DNA of 64,000 nucleotides from Erysipelotrichales bacterium (GTDB taxonomy: Bacteria; Bacillota_I; Bacilli_A; Erysipelotrichales; Erysipelotrichaceae). The notes beneath the pieces were generated by a model. That model was not told the DNA's origin, ran no database searches, and was given only the letters and a program-made list of their open reading frames with translations. The DNA lies in assembly GCA_910576855.1 (NCBI GenBank), contig CAJTJP010000010.1, positions 1-64,000 of the forward strand, in the 5' to 3' direction. This document shows, piece after piece, positions 26,894 to 36,740 of the stretch (its first letter is position 1; the number at the start of each line of letters is the position of its first letter). The translations under genes were made by a program, and so were the position numbers.

Positions 26894-27235
26894 TTAATGA
26901 TTTAATATCAAAGCGATAAAAATAAGCGGTTCCTCACCGATATTTTCAATTCCGTGAAAGCTGCCTTTTTCCGTATAGGTACAAGCTCCTGCCGTTAATT
27001 TATGCTCAGTACCGTTATCGGTATAGTTTGCCGTACCCTGCAGAATATAATACGATTCACTGTCATTTGTATGCGAATGAATTCCGATCGAAGCACCGAC
27101 ATCAAGTGTTACCTTGGCATACATCGCTGCCTGCGGCTGTAAGCAGTCATCGCTGAGCAGTCTTTCAATATGCGTCGTTCCTTTTCCGTTTGCTTTTTCA
27201 AAAAAATGCGCAACCTCACGATTATTAGTTATCAT
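26894..27235 (-). CDS. Small cupin-domain protein
   Basis: A 113-residue single cupin. The first metal motif is GIHSHTNDSESYYILQG, giving two His and a Glu, and the second is GSFHGIEN. Such proteins bind a divalent metal and may act as isomerases, dioxygenases or sensors; none can be chosen here. The ATG at 27235 is preferred since gaaagga lies eight bases upstream; the ATG at 27244 overlaps that site. Confidence 0.87.
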   Translation of the reverse strand: MITNNREVAHFFEKANGKGTTHIERLLSDDCLQPQAAMYAKVTLDVGASIGIHSHTNDSESYYILQGTANYTDNGTEHKLTAGACTYTEKGSFHGIENIGEEPLIFIALILNH

Positions 27236-27353
27236 CGAATCCATCCTTTCACCTGTTTATCATAGTATGCTTATCATAATACAAATAAATAAAAAGTACA
27301 AGAAAAAACATCGAAAAGCTGTTATAATAAAAATCCAGAAGGAAGGGATGAAA

Positions 27354-27788
27354 ATGAAGCGCTATTGTTGTGCGGCAGTGCTGTGTGGTCTTATTTACGT
27401 TATTACGGTCTTTTTTTCCGATTTGCCGCTTTATCTATTATGGCTGAAATATGCTTCCTTTTCCGGCCTGTTGTTTTATTCGGCACGTTACGGCTTTTCA
27501 ATGCTTAATATTGCCCCTAAAAAAGCACATCCGATGTTTTATATGACGGGTATTGTCGTTATGCTCGGGTATTTTTTGCTTTGTTTGGATACATTTGTAT
27601 TTCATGCATGGCTGTCGATACCGGGCTTATATCGTTATGCCGTCTTTGATTTTTATTTGTTGAGCGCACCGCTGTTTCTGTTATCAGGTGTGTGTATCGA
27701 GTTACATAAGTCATCAACAAGCGATCGACCGAAAAGGAGGACAGAAAAAGATGAACAAGAAGCAGGGGATTTCACTCAAACAGATTGA
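27354..27788 (+). CDS. Membrane protein, about four helices
   Basis: A 144-residue hydrophobic protein of unknown family. Hydrophobic stretches lie at about 5-25, 30-48, 63-83 and 97-117, followed by a charged tail DRPKRRTEKDEQEAG. ATG 27354 has ggaaggg six bases before it; ATG 27348 is a close alternative. Its last 38 bases overlap the following gene in another frame, and that gene's ribosome site lies inside this coding sequence, suggesting coupled expression. Confidence 0.65.
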   Translation: MKRYCCAAVLCGLIYVITVFFSDLPLYLLWLKYASFSGLLFYSARYGFSMLNIAPKKAHPMFYMTGIVVMLGYFLLCLDTFVFHAWLSIPGLYRYAVFDFYLLSAPLFLLSGVCIELHKSSTSDRPKRRTEKDEQEAGDFTQTD

Positions 27789-28194
27789 TTATACAGGAAA
27801 ACTGAATGAGCATCAGGAGTATTTGAGCATCTTGAAGCGCTTGGAAAAAAGCTGCATCTATATCGAATATGTCTTAGTAAATGAGGATGATACAAGACTG
27901 ATCGAGCGATTTTCTTCGCTTATGATATCAATGAATGAAAAAAACAAGTGGTGGGGAACAAAATCAAGCGGAAAGAGTAAAGTGTATCGCTTCAAGGCAT
28001 CAAAAGCGTTGTTTGATTACCTTAAGCAGTTTGAAACCTTTTGTCGGTACAGCGTTTCAAGATACGGTGATTATGCACAGGAAACGGATTTCGGCATCAA
28101 TGACATCGCTTTTTTCGATCATGAGGCAAAACCGTTATTGTATACAACAACACATGAAGGCTATATTATCATCAGAGAAGATGTACTTCGATAA
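27751..28194 (+). CDS. Unknown 147-residue cytosolic protein
   Basis: I do not recognise it. The sequence is soluble and mixed alpha/beta, with a central KNKWWGTKSSGKSKVYRFKA stretch and a C-terminus TTHEGYIIIREDVLR. ATG 27751 has a strong aaaggagg site eleven bases upstream. The gene overlaps the previous membrane-protein gene by 38 bases and is followed closely by a YdeI-like gene, so it may be the middle gene of a three-gene transcript. Confidence 0.65.
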   Translation: MNKKQGISLKQIDYTGKLNEHQEYLSILKRLEKSCIYIEYVLVNEDDTRLIERFSSLMISMNEKNKWWGTKSSGKSKVYRFKASKALFDYLKQFETFCRYSVSRYGDYAQETDFGINDIAFFDHEAKPLLYTTTHEGYIIIREDVLR

Positions 28195-28220
28195 ATAACA
28201 GCGATCAGGGAGGATGAAAT

Positions 28221-28781
28221 ATGAATGAGATATTGAAATTTGCGGACAGAGAAGCGTTTCGAGCATGGCTCAATGTGCATTGCTTATCAAGCGAGGGTGT
28301 ATGGCTGTTGTTCGCTAAAGCAGGCGGTCCCAAGACAATAAAGGCATCAGAGGCATTAGAGGAAGCACTGTGCTTCGGATGGATCGACGGGCAGATGAAA
28401 AGCATTGATGAATTGAGCTATAAAAAATATTTTTCCCAACGCCGTAAAAACAGCAAATGGTCTGAAAAAAACAAGAAGCTGGTTGAACAGCTTGAAAAAA
28501 ACGGCCTTATGACCGATTACGGCAGAAATAAAATAGCGGAAGCCAAACAAAACGGACAATGGGACAAAGAAGCATCTTTCGTGATCGGTGATGAACAAAT
28601 TGCGCAGCTTTCATCGATATTAGAAAACTATGCGCTTGCTTATCAAAATTTTCAAGCGATGTCGCTGTCGGTCAAAAAGACGTATACACGGGCATACCTT
28701 GACGCAAAAACGCCTGCCGGGAAAGAAAATCGTATCGCTTGGATCGTGGATCGATTAAATAAAAATCTTAAGCCGATGTGA
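28221..28781 (+). CDS. YdeI/OmpD-associated family protein
   Basis: A 186-residue protein with the family's conserved core: ALCFGWIDGQMKSID (about 49-63), then YFSQRRKNSKWSEKNKK and the NGLMTDYGRNKIAEAKQNGQWD block. The C-terminal helices AYQNFQAMSLSVKKTYTRAY and TPAGKENRIAWIVDRL are also typical. Some members have been linked to bacteriocin protection, but the biochemical role is unknown. The ATG follows gggagg. It lies 26 bases after the previous gene. Confidence 0.87.
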   Translation: MNEILKFADREAFRAWLNVHCLSSEGVWLLFAKAGGPKTIKASEALEEALCFGWIDGQMKSIDELSYKKYFSQRRKNSKWSEKNKKLVEQLEKNGLMTDYGRNKIAEAKQNGQWDKEASFVIGDEQIAQLSSILENYALAYQNFQAMSLSVKKTYTRAYLDAKTPAGKENRIAWIVDRLNKNLKPM

Positions 28782-28829
28782 TTTCAGACTCATATCGCTT
28801 TGTTATCAAATAGAATAGGAGAGGATAAC

Positions 28830-29270
28830 ATGTGTGAGGAATGCGGGAGCGATCATAAGCGAATCACACCGCTTCATAATGCAAGAGCCTGCTTAAAAAA
28901 TCATACGCAATATATTTGCGGAACATGCGGTCGTTGTATTTGTATCAAGCGGAATGCGCATACCAAGCTGTAGCGATGGAATTTTCCGTTTCGATCACCG
29001 AAAGAGGCCAAGCTGTATTTGCTTACCGCCGACTATGCGCTGAAACAAGCATGCGGTATCTATGAAATCGAAAATACGAAAGGGCGCAGGTTTTATAAAA
29101 TCTTTGCGGATGAAACAGCTTGCCGACAATATTTGAATAAGCATAAGGATAGGCACCGGTATCATACGGCAGTCTATACAAACAAGGAATATAAGGAATA
29201 TCCGCATACGGAAATACGAAAATTAACCGATGAGGAAACAGAGGAGTATTTAAGAAATTCAAAGCGATAG
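28830..29270 (+). pseudogene. Cys-rich protein gene with in-frame TAG at codon 48
   Basis: A 47-codon frame from ATG 28830, after gagga, contains CEECG and ICGTCGRCICI zinc-type Cys pairs and ends at TAG 28971-28973. The same frame continues without further stop for 98 codons (RWNFPFRSPKEAK, later TADYALKQACGIYEIENTKG) to 29270. The two halves read as one protein of about 146 residues, from a family I know only as hypothetical in Firmicutes. CAG to TAG is the simplest explanation, so this is probably a recent nonsense pseudogene. Confidence 0.7.
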
Positions 29271-29373
29271 GGTATGCCAGCTTTGATATTGTAAATAAAT
29301 GATGAAAACGCTATCTTTTACTGGTAATTATTATTGTTTTATGGTATATTACTATCACAGGAAAGGTGAGAAT

Positions 29374-29874
29374 ATGGATATATTAGATTCTTTAAAAAAA
29401 GCGATGGCTGAATATCGCACAATTACCGGCTTACGCAGTTATTTGGTTTTGGATACGACGGAAATCAAAAGTGCATCGGAGCGCAATTATTTCTGTAAGT
29501 GTTTGAAATCAAGTACCCAAGCATTGAAGCGATGTGAGGAATGTACACAGGAGTATTATGCACAGGCACGACAGGCCAATGAGGAATGTATTTATTCGTG
29601 CCATGCCGGATTGATCAAATGGGCAGTTCCGGTAAACTGTGATGATTTCCATTGCGTCATCATCTCTGAGGGTATTTTATCACAGCGTCAGTTGGAGGAA
29701 GCTGATGAATGGACAGCGTATTTAAGCAAGGAGTATGAATTGCCGAAGGATATGATCAAGAACAATTTCCAAGTCATGGCAGTGATGAATGAATCACAGA
29801 TGAATGCTTCGATTCAATTATTGAAAGATTTGGTCTCCTATCATTTGGCTTTGTTTAAGGCTAATCAAGCATAA
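29374..29874 (+). CDS. PocR-type sensory domain protein
   Basis: A 166-residue stand-alone PocR-like domain. Conserved Cys residues appear in FCKCLKSS, RCEECTQEYYAQA and CIYSCHAGLIKWAVPV, followed by a strand pair FHCVIISEGI. In larger proteins the domain senses small hydrocarbon compounds in front of a DNA-binding domain; here no output domain is present. ATG 29374 follows ggaaaggtgagaat. It is monocistronic with a terminator close behind. Confidence 0.8.
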   Translation: MDILDSLKKAMAEYRTITGLRSYLVLDTTEIKSASERNYFCKCLKSSTQALKRCEECTQEYYAQARQANEECIYSCHAGLIKWAVPVNCDDFHCVIISEGILSQRQLEEADEWTAYLSKEYELPKDMIKNNFQVMAVMNESQMNASIQLLKDLVSYHLALFKANQA

Positions 29875-29875
29875 G

Positions 29876-29917
29876 AAAACGATAACGGTTGCGTTCGGCA
29901 ATCATTATCGTTTTTTT
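29876..29917. terminator. Terminator between convergent genes
   Basis: The stem acgataa/ttatcgt, extended inside by ggttgc/gcaatc, is followed by T7. The mirror A-run lets it serve the minus strand too. Confidence 0.8.
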
Positions 29918-31217
29918 AACAGTGCTCCAGCTGAAAGCGCTCCATCGTAAAATATTCATCAGCATCGATATTGCCTTTTTTCAACGCCAAAGCTAGTTGC
30001 TGAGCGGGAGTTTGAATACCGGCGGTGCTCGGAAATACAAGGCCTTGCTTCTGATTGCTTGTGACAATCAAACCGTCATATTTTACATTGAGGTCTTCGA
30101 TGAAAAAAATCGGTTCATATTCGCTGAGAATATGTATTTTGATTTCACAGCGCATCAGCTGTTCCTTTGTGAGCGGAGGCTTTTGGGAATTGTGAAAGCC
30201 GGCAATTTGCGCATTATGAACGATTTCCTGAGCAATGGTTGGATAAGTCGGATGAATCGTTCCGGCATATGCGTACAGATCACCGTATAAATACAGTGAT
30301 ACGATGACACCGCCTCTGCGCTTCAAACCTTGATCGCTCGCATCGATTTTTGTCATGCCTTTTCCGTATTTCCAATAATGAAGCATCGCGCTTCGGGCAA
30401 GATCGCGATAGATATTCAAATCCTTGTTGTGAAAGGATGCAACGAGCCACCCGATACCGAACGGTGCCTCATAGCTGATCGGTGTGGTGCGAAACAAAGT
30501 GTCGCTGACTGCACCCTTCAGCATTTGTAACGCTCCTAAGATCGTTTGTCCGCTTGCTTTTACCAAATCGGGATTAATATTGTCCCAAGCTTTAGGATCA
30601 TTATCCTTTAGGGAGCTCAGAATGAATTGATCGAATACGGTCGCATCCTTATGATAACCGTACGGACTTTCTTCACTGAGTCGCTTGGAAAGCTCACCGC
30701 TGACGATGATCACGATTTTGCGGTCGATATCCTCAGCCGCTGCGCTGATACACTGTCCTAAGCGATCCAACTGTTCAAAATCAACCTCAGAGGTAGAAAT
30801 ACGCACTACTCGATAACTGCTCATATATTGATTGATGAAAAAGAGCGGAACCATCGTTCCCGTATCTAATTCGGGACTGTGCTCACCGCGTTTTCCCGCA
30901 GGGATATGATTATGCTTTGCCAAGGAACAGATCTGATTGACGAGCACTGTATCATATTCTACCGCAAGTGCATATTCACTGTGTTCATATTTAGCGAAGC
31001 TGCCGCTTGCCGCATCACCCGGGGCAATATGAATATAGTCCTTATATCCGAATGCTTTGGTTGAGATGATCACAATCGTATCGGGATGATATTCACTGAT
31101 TTCCTTTGCCGCCTGATGATAACCGGAAAGCGTTTTTTGAAGCTTATCCTGCACTTCATCATGAATCATCGGCAGTAACAGGGGAGAATAGGGAACGATA
31201 TAGGCAGCACAAAGCAT
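29916..31217 (-). CDS. MEMO (LigB-like)-AMMECR1 fusion protein
   Basis: A 433-residue two-domain protein. The N-terminal part (about 5-255) is a class III extradiol-dioxygenase-like MEMO domain, with YSPLLLPMIHDEV and GEHSPELDTGTMVPLFF. The C-terminal part (about 265-430) is an AMMECR1 domain, with GVIVSLYLYGDLYAYAGTIHPTYPTIAQEIVHNA and FFIEDLNVKYDGLIV. The set AMMECR1, MEMO and a radical SAM enzyme defines the AmmeMemoRadiSam group; its chemistry is unsettled. No radical SAM gene lies nearby. Confidence 0.85.
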   Translation of the reverse strand: MLCAAYIVPYSPLLLPMIHDEVQDKLQKTLSGYHQAAKEISEYHPDTIVIISTKAFGYKDYIHIAPGDAASGSFAKYEHSEYALAVEYDTVLVNQICSLAKHNHIPAGKRGEHSPELDTGTMVPLFFINQYMSSYRVVRISTSEVDFEQLDRLGQCISAAAEDIDRKIVIIVSGELSKRLSEESPYGYHKDATVFDQFILSSLKDNDPKAWDNINPDLVKASGQTILGALQMLKGAVSDTLFRTTPISYEAPFGIGWLVASFHNKDLNIYRDLARSAMLHYWKYGKGMTKIDASDQGLKRRGGVIVSLYLYGDLYAYAGTIHPTYPTIAQEIVHNAQIAGFHNSQKPPLTKEQLMRCEIKIHILSEYEPIFFIEDLNVKYDGLIVTSNQKQGLVFPSTAGIQTPAQQLALALKKGNIDADEYFTMERFQLEHC

Positions 31218-31364
31218 GATATCCACTTCTTTCTAGCTGATTCTCATAATAACATTATACATCAAATCCTTCAAATAATCATGGGAGATATTGTTTTCTT
31301 ATCATCTTTTTTATATACAAAGCATAGAATAGTACCGGATTCATATAAAATGGAAAATTTAGGA

Positions 31365-31392
31365 TAGACAAACGCAAATTTTCTGTTATAAT
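31365..31392 (+). promoter_or_regulatory. Promoter of the 31454 gene
   Basis: TAGACA (31365-31370), 16 bases, TATAAT (31387-31392). Confidence 0.6.
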
Positions 31393-31453
31393 AATGTCAA
31401 TTCAAGATTCATTTTTTTATATTAAGATCGATAATAGATCATACGGAGGGAAT

Positions 31454-31807
31454 ATGAAATTAAAAGAAATGGTATCCATGGATGTTTTAAAAGAGTTTGA
31501 TTTTCGTTTGGCTGAGCACAATTCATTATCCGGCTTTCAGCGCTATACAAAGCATTACGGCGTCTTTTTAGTAACGGTGTGCAACAATCAACTGGAGAAG
31601 GCAATTCACATTACGCTGAATACCGATGCACGCAAGCCGTTAGAGGGGAATCGTATCGTTGCGAGTATTCATCAAATCAATCATGATTTATGCCGCATGG
31701 CAAGCAGAGGCTATATTGAGCTGCCGCAGCCAAGCGCAGAACCGATGGAGAATGACTGGGAGATGCAGATGACCGCCAGCAATCCGTTTGCGTTTATGAT
31801 TGATTGA
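31454..31807 (+). CDS. Unknown 117-residue protein
   Basis: No family recognised. The product starts MKLKEMVSMDVLKEFDF, is soluble, contains a HYGVFLVTVCNNQL strand and ends TASNPFAFMID. ATG 31454 follows cggagggaat, a good ribosome site, and an upstream promoter is visible. It lies 68 bases before the FakA-like single-domain gene and could be transcribed with it. Confidence 0.65.
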   Translation: MKLKEMVSMDVLKEFDFRLAEHNSLSGFQRYTKHYGVFLVTVCNNQLEKAIHITLNTDARKPLEGNRIVASIHQINHDLCRMASRGYIELPQPSAEPMENDWEMQMTASNPFAFMID

Positions 31808-31875
31808 TGTAGATATTTTAAAGCTGTTACAATTCCTTTTTATGAAATCGAAACGGAATAAAGAGGTGAATAGAT

Positions 31876-32127
31876 ATGTTAGAGTTTAGATATGATACCC
31901 AGCTGTTGATTGAAGGTGAAAAACTTGATGAAAGTACAATCAATGAATACTTTGTAAATCATTTTCAGGGCGATTGTTTATTGGCAGTAGGGGATGAGAA
32001 TTTAATAAAGATTCATTTTCATACAAACGAGCCTTGGAAGGTACTTGAATATTGTTCATCCCTAGGTGAAATTTTCGATATCGTGATTGAGGATATGGAT
32101 CGACAATCACGGAATTTAAAAGGATAA
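31876..32127 (+). CDS. Stand-alone domain related to the middle region of FakA
   Basis: An 83-residue protein. LEFRYDTQLLIEGEKLDE, then GDCLLAVGDENLIKIHFHTN and EPWKVLEYCSSLGEIFDIVIEDM match the region of fatty-acid kinase FakA (YloV) between its DAK2 kinase part and C-terminus, where the HxHTN segment is diagnostic. Neither the kinase domain nor a FakB/DegV partner is nearby. It could be a detached fatty-acid-kinase accessory or a remnant. The ATG follows gaggtg. Confidence 0.75.
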   Translation: MLEFRYDTQLLIEGEKLDESTINEYFVNHFQGDCLLAVGDENLIKIHFHTNEPWKVLEYCSSLGEIFDIVIEDMDRQSRNLKG

Positions 32128-32160
32128 GCAGTTGATCGATTGGCTTTATAAAAGCTATAG

Positions 32161-32205
32161 AAAAAGCTTCCTGTTTTGCATATACATGCGACGGAAGCTT
32201 TTTTA
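32161..32205. terminator. Bidirectional terminator before leuB end
   Basis: The stem aaaaagcttcc/ggaagcttttt encloses a smaller gcat/atgc stem and is T-rich on both strands. Confidence 0.8.
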
Positions 32206-33279
32206 TTATTTGATATAGGATGCGATTTTATCGCCCATTTGTGAACAGGTAAGCTGTTCGCAGCCTTCTTCCATAATATCAACGGTACGATAGCCTGCGG
32301 ATAATACTTCGTTGACAGCGGCAGTGATCTCATCACTTTCCTCTGCCATATCGAAGCTGTATTTTAACATCATTGCGGCAGCTAAAATCGTTCCGATCGG
32401 ATTTGCGATATTTTGACCTGCAATATCGGGAGCGCTGCCGTGAATCGGTTCATACATACCGGTATTGCTTTCACCTAAGGAAGCACTCGGAATCAGACCG
32501 ATGGAGCCGGTGATCATACTTGCTTCATCGCTCAATATATCACCGAACATATTTTCCGTTACGACAACATCAAATTGTGCCGGATTTTTTACAATCTGCA
32601 TGGCACAGTTATCCACCAACATATCGCTGAGTTCTACATCGGGATATTCCTGTGCTACCTCATGAACGATTTTACGCCATAATCGAGAAGTATCCAAGAC
32701 ATTTGCCTTATCAACCGAAATTACGCGTTTATTGCGCTTGCGGGCTGTCTGAAAAGCAGTGTGAGCAATGCGTCTGATTTCATGCTCGCGATAAATCATT
32801 TGATCGCATGCGACAAGCTCATTGTTTTCCTCATAGGTTTTTTTATCACCGAAGTAAACACCGCTGATCAGCTCACGGACAACCATAAAGTCAATGCCTT
32901 GATCTACAATGTCTTTGCGCAGCGGGGAAGTATGAGCCAGCTGCTTCAAAATGCTTGCGGGTCTTAGATTGGCATAAAGACCCATGCCCTTGCGAATCCC
33001 GAGCAATGCTTTTTCCGGGCGAATTGATGGATCGACTTGATCCCATTTAGGTCCGCCCACAGCGCCTAACAATACGCTGTCGCTGTCGATACAAGCCTGC
33101 AGCACTTCGTCGGTCAATGAGGTGCCGTAGGCGTCAATCGCACAGCCGCCTGCCAAAACCTCTTGATAATGAAATGTATGATGATATTTTTCGGCGATGC
33201 GCTCCAGTACCTTGATTGCTTCATTGACGATTTCCGGTCCGATGCCGTCACCTTTAATCACTGTAATATGCTTTTCCAT
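32206..33279 (-). CDS. leuB: 3-Isopropylmalate dehydrogenase
   Basis: A 357-residue decarboxylating dehydrogenase. GDGIGPEIVNEAIKVLE opens the NAD-binding fold; the substrate loop is near LRKDIVDQGIDFMVVRELISGVYFG, and the metal-binding NMFGDILSDEASMITGSIG and EPIHGSAPDIAGQNIANP are intact. It makes 4-methyl-2-oxopentanoate precursor in leucine synthesis. It is the last gene of leuA-leuC-leuD-leuB and starts two bases after leuD ends. Confidence 0.96.
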   Translation of the reverse strand: MEKHITVIKGDGIGPEIVNEAIKVLERIAEKYHHTFHYQEVLAGGCAIDAYGTSLTDEVLQACIDSDSVLLGAVGGPKWDQVDPSIRPEKALLGIRKGMGLYANLRPASILKQLAHTSPLRKDIVDQGIDFMVVRELISGVYFGDKKTYEENNELVACDQMIYREHEIRRIAHTAFQTARKRNKRVISVDKANVLDTSRLWRKIVHEVAQEYPDVELSDMLVDNCAMQIVKNPAQFDVVVTENMFGDILSDEASMITGSIGLIPSASLGESNTGMYEPIHGSAPDIAGQNIANPIGTILAAAMMLKYSFDMAEESDEITAAVNEVLSAGYRTVDIMEEGCEQLTCSQMGDKIASYIK

Positions 33280-33281
33280 TG

Positions 33282-33773
33282 TTATTGATCTCCTTTGGCA
33301 ATGCTTTTTAACAGACCGCCTTGTGCGATGATTTTTTTAATGAAATCAGGAAAAGGCTGTGCCTGATAAGATTCGTTTTTGGTATGATTGGTAATGATAC
33401 CTTGATCGAAATCAATTTCGATTTCATCTTGATTATCAATGCGTTCCGCCGCTTCTTCACATTCTAAGATGGCTAAGCCGATATTGATCGCATTGCGATA
33501 AAAGATACGGGCAAAGCTTTTGGCAATAACGCAGTCAATACCGCTTGCTTTGATTGCGATCGGGGCGTGTTCTCGTGAGGAACCGCAGCCGAAGTTTTGT
33601 TCTGCGACCATAATGTCACCTTGTTTGACCTTTTTGGTAAAGTCTTCATCAATATCACACATGCAGTGGGATGCTAATTCTTTTTCATCACTTGTATTTA
33701 AATAACGTGCCGGGATAATCACATCGGTATCGACATTATCACCGTATTTATGGGCTGAACCATGTGCCTTCAT
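33282..33773 (-). CDS. leuD: 3-Isopropylmalate dehydratase, small subunit
   Basis: A 163-residue protein of the short (archaeal-like) LeuD type, with [40 protein letters not shown] and [15 protein letters not shown]. It completes the aconitase-like active site with LeuC. ATG 33773 follows aaaggag by nine bases and lies one base after the leuC stop. The short type normally pairs with a LeuC of about 420 residues, as found here. Confidence 0.95.
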   Translation of the reverse strand: MKAHGSAHKYGDNVDTDVIIPARYLNTSDEKELASHCMCDIDEDFTKKVKQGDIMVAEQNFGCGSSREHAPIAIKASGIDCVIAKSFARIFYRNAINIGLAILECEEAAERIDNQDEIEIDFDQGIITNHTKNESYQAQPFPDFIKKIIAQGGLLKSIAKGDQ

Positions 33774-33774
33774 T

Positions 33775-35037
33775 TTACATTTCTCCTTTCGGTCCGTCAA
33801 TATAACCGGCTAATGCACTGTACGCAGCTACAGCCGGGGAAGTGAGGTAAATCTCACTCGTAGTGTGTCCCATACGACCGACAAAGTTACGGTTTGTGGT
33901 TGCGACACAGCGTTCGTTCTCCGCTAAAATACCCATATAGCCGCCGAGACACGGACCGCAGGTAGGGGTGGATACGATACATCCAGCATCGATAAATGTA
34001 TCGATATAGCCGCGTTTAATGCATTCCTTGTAAATGCTTTGTGTTGCCGGAATAATAATTACACGTACATCTTTTGCGACTTTTTTTCCTTTTAAAATAT
34101 CAGCCGCAATCTGCATATCGGAAATGCGTCCGTTGGTACAAGAACCGATCACTACTTGATCAATCGTGATTTGTTCATTGATTTCATCAATCGTCTTCGT
34201 GTTTTCCGGCAAATGCGGGAATGCTACGGTAGGGCGAATTGCGCTTAAATCGATGTCAATGATCGTATCATAAGCGTCCATATCCGGTGTATAAATCTGA
34301 TAAGGACGATTGACGCGATCCTTCATATAGGCGATTGTTATATCATCTACTTCAAAGATGCCGTTTTTGGCACCTGCTTCAATTGCCATATTCGCAATTG
34401 TCAAACGATCGTCCATTGATAAAGAGGCAAGTCCTTCGCCGCCAAACTCCATGGACTGATACAAAGCACCGTCAACGCCGATTTTACCGATGATATGTAA
34501 AATGACGTCCTTGCCGCTGACTCCGGTGCTTAATTGATTGTGCAGCTCAAAGCGAATGGCGCTCGGTACCTTAAACCAGCAGCTTCCGCTTGCCATTCCG
34601 GCAGCCATATCACTGGACCCGACCCCGGTAGAGAAGGCTCCCAGCGCACCGTAAGTACATGTATGAGAGTCTGCGCCGATGATACATTCACCGGCAGCGA
34701 CTAAACCTTTCTCCGGCAATAAGGCATGCTCGATTCCCATTTCACCGACATCATAGTAATGCTCAATCGTAAAGCGGCGGGCAAAGCTGCGGCAGGTTTT
34801 GCATTGTTGGGCAGCCTTAATATCTTTATTGGGCGCAAAGTGATCCATTACCATCGCAATTTTATGCTCATCAAAGACTCCCTGAAAGCCATGCTTGTCA
34901 AATTCCTTGATTGCGACGGGAGAGGTGATGTCATTTCCTAATACAAGATCAAGCTTTGCATCGATCAGCTGTCCCGCTTTCACCTCGGATAATCCGGCAT
35001 GTGCAGCCAGAATTTTTTGTGTCATTGTCATTCCCAT
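33775..35037 (-). CDS. leuC: 3-Isopropylmalate dehydratase, large subunit
   Basis: A 420-residue aconitase-family protein. The cluster Cys residues lie in [13 protein letters not shown] and [12 protein letters not shown], and the substrate part has [21 protein letters not shown]. It isomerises 2- to 3-isopropylmalate together with LeuD and needs a 4Fe-4S cluster. ATG 35037 follows aaggag by nine bases and overlaps nothing; the upstream leuA gene ends at 35042, so the genes are tightly packed. Confidence 0.95.
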   Translation of the reverse strand: MGMTMTQKILAAHAGLSEVKAGQLIDAKLDLVLGNDITSPVAIKEFDKHGFQGVFDEHKIAMVMDHFAPNKDIKAAQQCKTCRSFARRFTIEHYYDVGEMGIEHALLPEKGLVAAGECIIGADSHTCTYGALGAFSTGVGSSDMAAGMASGSCWFKVPSAIRFELHNQLSTGVSGKDVILHIIGKIGVDGALYQSMEFGGEGLASLSMDDRLTIANMAIEAGAKNGIFEVDDITIAYMKDRVNRPYQIYTPDMDAYDTIIDIDLSAIRPTVAFPHLPENTKTIDEINEQITIDQVVIGSCTNGRISDMQIAADILKGKKVAKDVRVIIIPATQSIYKECIKRGYIDTFIDAGCIVSTPTCGPCLGGYMGILAENERCVATTNRNFVGRMGHTTSEIYLTSPAVAAYSALAGYIDGPKGEM

Positions 35038-35041
35038 GCTG

Positions 35042-36718
35042 TTATTCTCCTTTTTCCTTTTGCTGAATTGCACGATTTAAGGCACTGCACAGTGCACGCA
35101 GGGAAGCAGCGATAATATCGTCATGAATACCGACGCCCCATTGTTCCTTTTGCGTACAATCTAAGATTTTTACATAAGCAACCGCCTTTGAGGAAGAGCC
35201 GCTGGTAAGTGCATGCTCACTGTAATGCTGAATTTCAAAGGTGCGGTTCAAATGCTCACGCAGCGCATTGGCAGCCGCATCCAAACGACCGTTTCCGTCA
35301 CCGTTGATTTCCATTTCTTGATCATCGTAGGTAATGTGCAGCTGTGCATGCAGATGATCGCTGCGTTGGAAATGATAATCTTGTAAGGTAATCGGTGTTT
35401 TCACATTCATATATTCATTTGTAAATAACTCATAAATTTCATTCGGCAACAGCTCCTTATGCGCGTGATCGCTGACGGATTTCATATAATAGCCGACATT
35501 TTCACGCATTTCCGGTGGTAAGACAATACCGTAGCTTTCCTCAAGCACGTAATTGACCCCGCCTTTACCGGATTGAGAATTAATACGGATGACATCGGTT
35601 TCATACTCACGCCCGACATCTTTCGGATCAATCGGCAGATACGGTACGTCCCATATCGTTTTCTTTTGTTCCTCACGCATATGCATGCCTTTGGCAATCG
35701 CATCCTGATGGGAACCGCTGAAGGCAGCGAATACCAGCTTGCCGGCATACGGCTGTCGCATTGATACGTTCATGCGGGTATTTTGTTCATATACCTCAAC
35801 GACATGCGGCATATCATGGAAGTTCAGCTTCGGATCGACACCCATCGCGTACAGATTCATTGCCAAGGTAACGATATCGACATTACCGGTACGCTCACCG
35901 TTGCCAAACAGCGTTCCTTCAATGCGGTCTGCGCCCGCAAGCAAGCCCATTTCACTGTCAGCCACTCCGCAGCCGCGATCATTATGCGGATGCAGGGAAA
36001 CGATGACTGCCTCACGACGATTCATATGCTTGCACATATATTCAATCTGTGATGCATATACGTGCGGCATTGACATTTCAACCGTTACCGGAAGATTAAT
36101 AATACATTTTTTATCCACGGTCGGCTCCCATACATCGATGACGGCGTTGCACACTTCTAATGCATATTCCACTTCCGTTCCGGTAAAGCTTTCCGGTGAA
36201 TATTCAAAGGTATAATTCGCACCGCATTCTTCACTTAATTGCTTTAACAGCTTCGCACCGTCAATCGCAATCTGCTTGATTTCTTCTTTGCTTTTCTTGA
36301 ACACCTGTTCACGCTGTGCTTTGCTTGTGGAATTATACACATGCACCACGGCATTTTTACAGCCTTGCAGTGCCTCAAAGGTCTTGTGAATAATATGCTC
36401 ACGAGCCTGTGTCAAAACCTGTACCGTCACATCATCGGGAATTAGATTCTGTTCGATCAAAGTTCGTAAAAACGTATATTCGGTTTCACTTGCGGCAGGG
36501 AAGCCGATTTCAATTTCCTTGAAGCCGATTTCAACTAACAGCTGAAAGAAACGCAGCTTTTCTTCTAAGCTCATCGGTACGATCAAGCTTTGATTTCCGT
36601 CACGCAAATCAACACTGCACCAGATCGGTGCTTTTTCTACATATTCTTTTTTGGTCCATTCCAAACATGCTTCCGGGGGCATAAAATATCCCCTTTGATA
36701 CTTCTGATACCCTTCCAT
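35042..36718 (-). CDS. leuA: 2-Isopropylmalate synthase (LeuA type 2)
   Basis: A 558-residue enzyme of the longer LeuA2 class. The DRE-TIM barrel opens with [13 protein letters not shown] (about 33-45) and has the metal ligands in [16 protein letters not shown]; the C-terminal regulatory domain (about 430-550) contains [18 protein letters not shown]. It condenses 2-oxoisovalerate with acetyl-CoA and is normally feedback-inhibited by leucine. ATG 36718 follows aaaggagg. It is the first gene after the T-box. Confidence 0.95.
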   Translation of the reverse strand: MEGYQKYQRGYFMPPEACLEWTKKEYVEKAPIWCSVDLRDGNQSLIVPMSLEEKLRFFQLLVEIGFKEIEIGFPAASETEYTFLRTLIEQNLIPDDVTVQVLTQAREHIIHKTFEALQGCKNAVVHVYNSTSKAQREQVFKKSKEEIKQIAIDGAKLLKQLSEECGANYTFEYSPESFTGTEVEYALEVCNAVIDVWEPTVDKKCIINLPVTVEMSMPHVYASQIEYMCKHMNRREAVIVSLHPHNDRGCGVADSEMGLLAGADRIEGTLFGNGERTGNVDIVTLAMNLYAMGVDPKLNFHDMPHVVEVYEQNTRMNVSMRQPYAGKLVFAAFSGSHQDAIAKGMHMREEQKKTIWDVPYLPIDPKDVGREYETDVIRINSQSGKGGVNYVLEESYGIVLPPEMRENVGYYMKSVSDHAHKELLPNEIYELFTNEYMNVKTPITLQDYHFQRSDHLHAQLHITYDDQEMEINGDGNGRLDAAANALREHLNRTFEIQHYSEHALTSGSSSKAVAYVKILDCTQKEQWGVGIHDDIIAASLRALCSALNRAIQQKEKGE

Positions 36719-36740
36719 AGTTTTTTCCTCCTTTATAAAA

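Noticed and set aside
28971-28973. TAG read as pyrrolysine
   Set aside because: It is a single case with no pyl genes in view; a CAG-to-TAG nonsense change is simpler.
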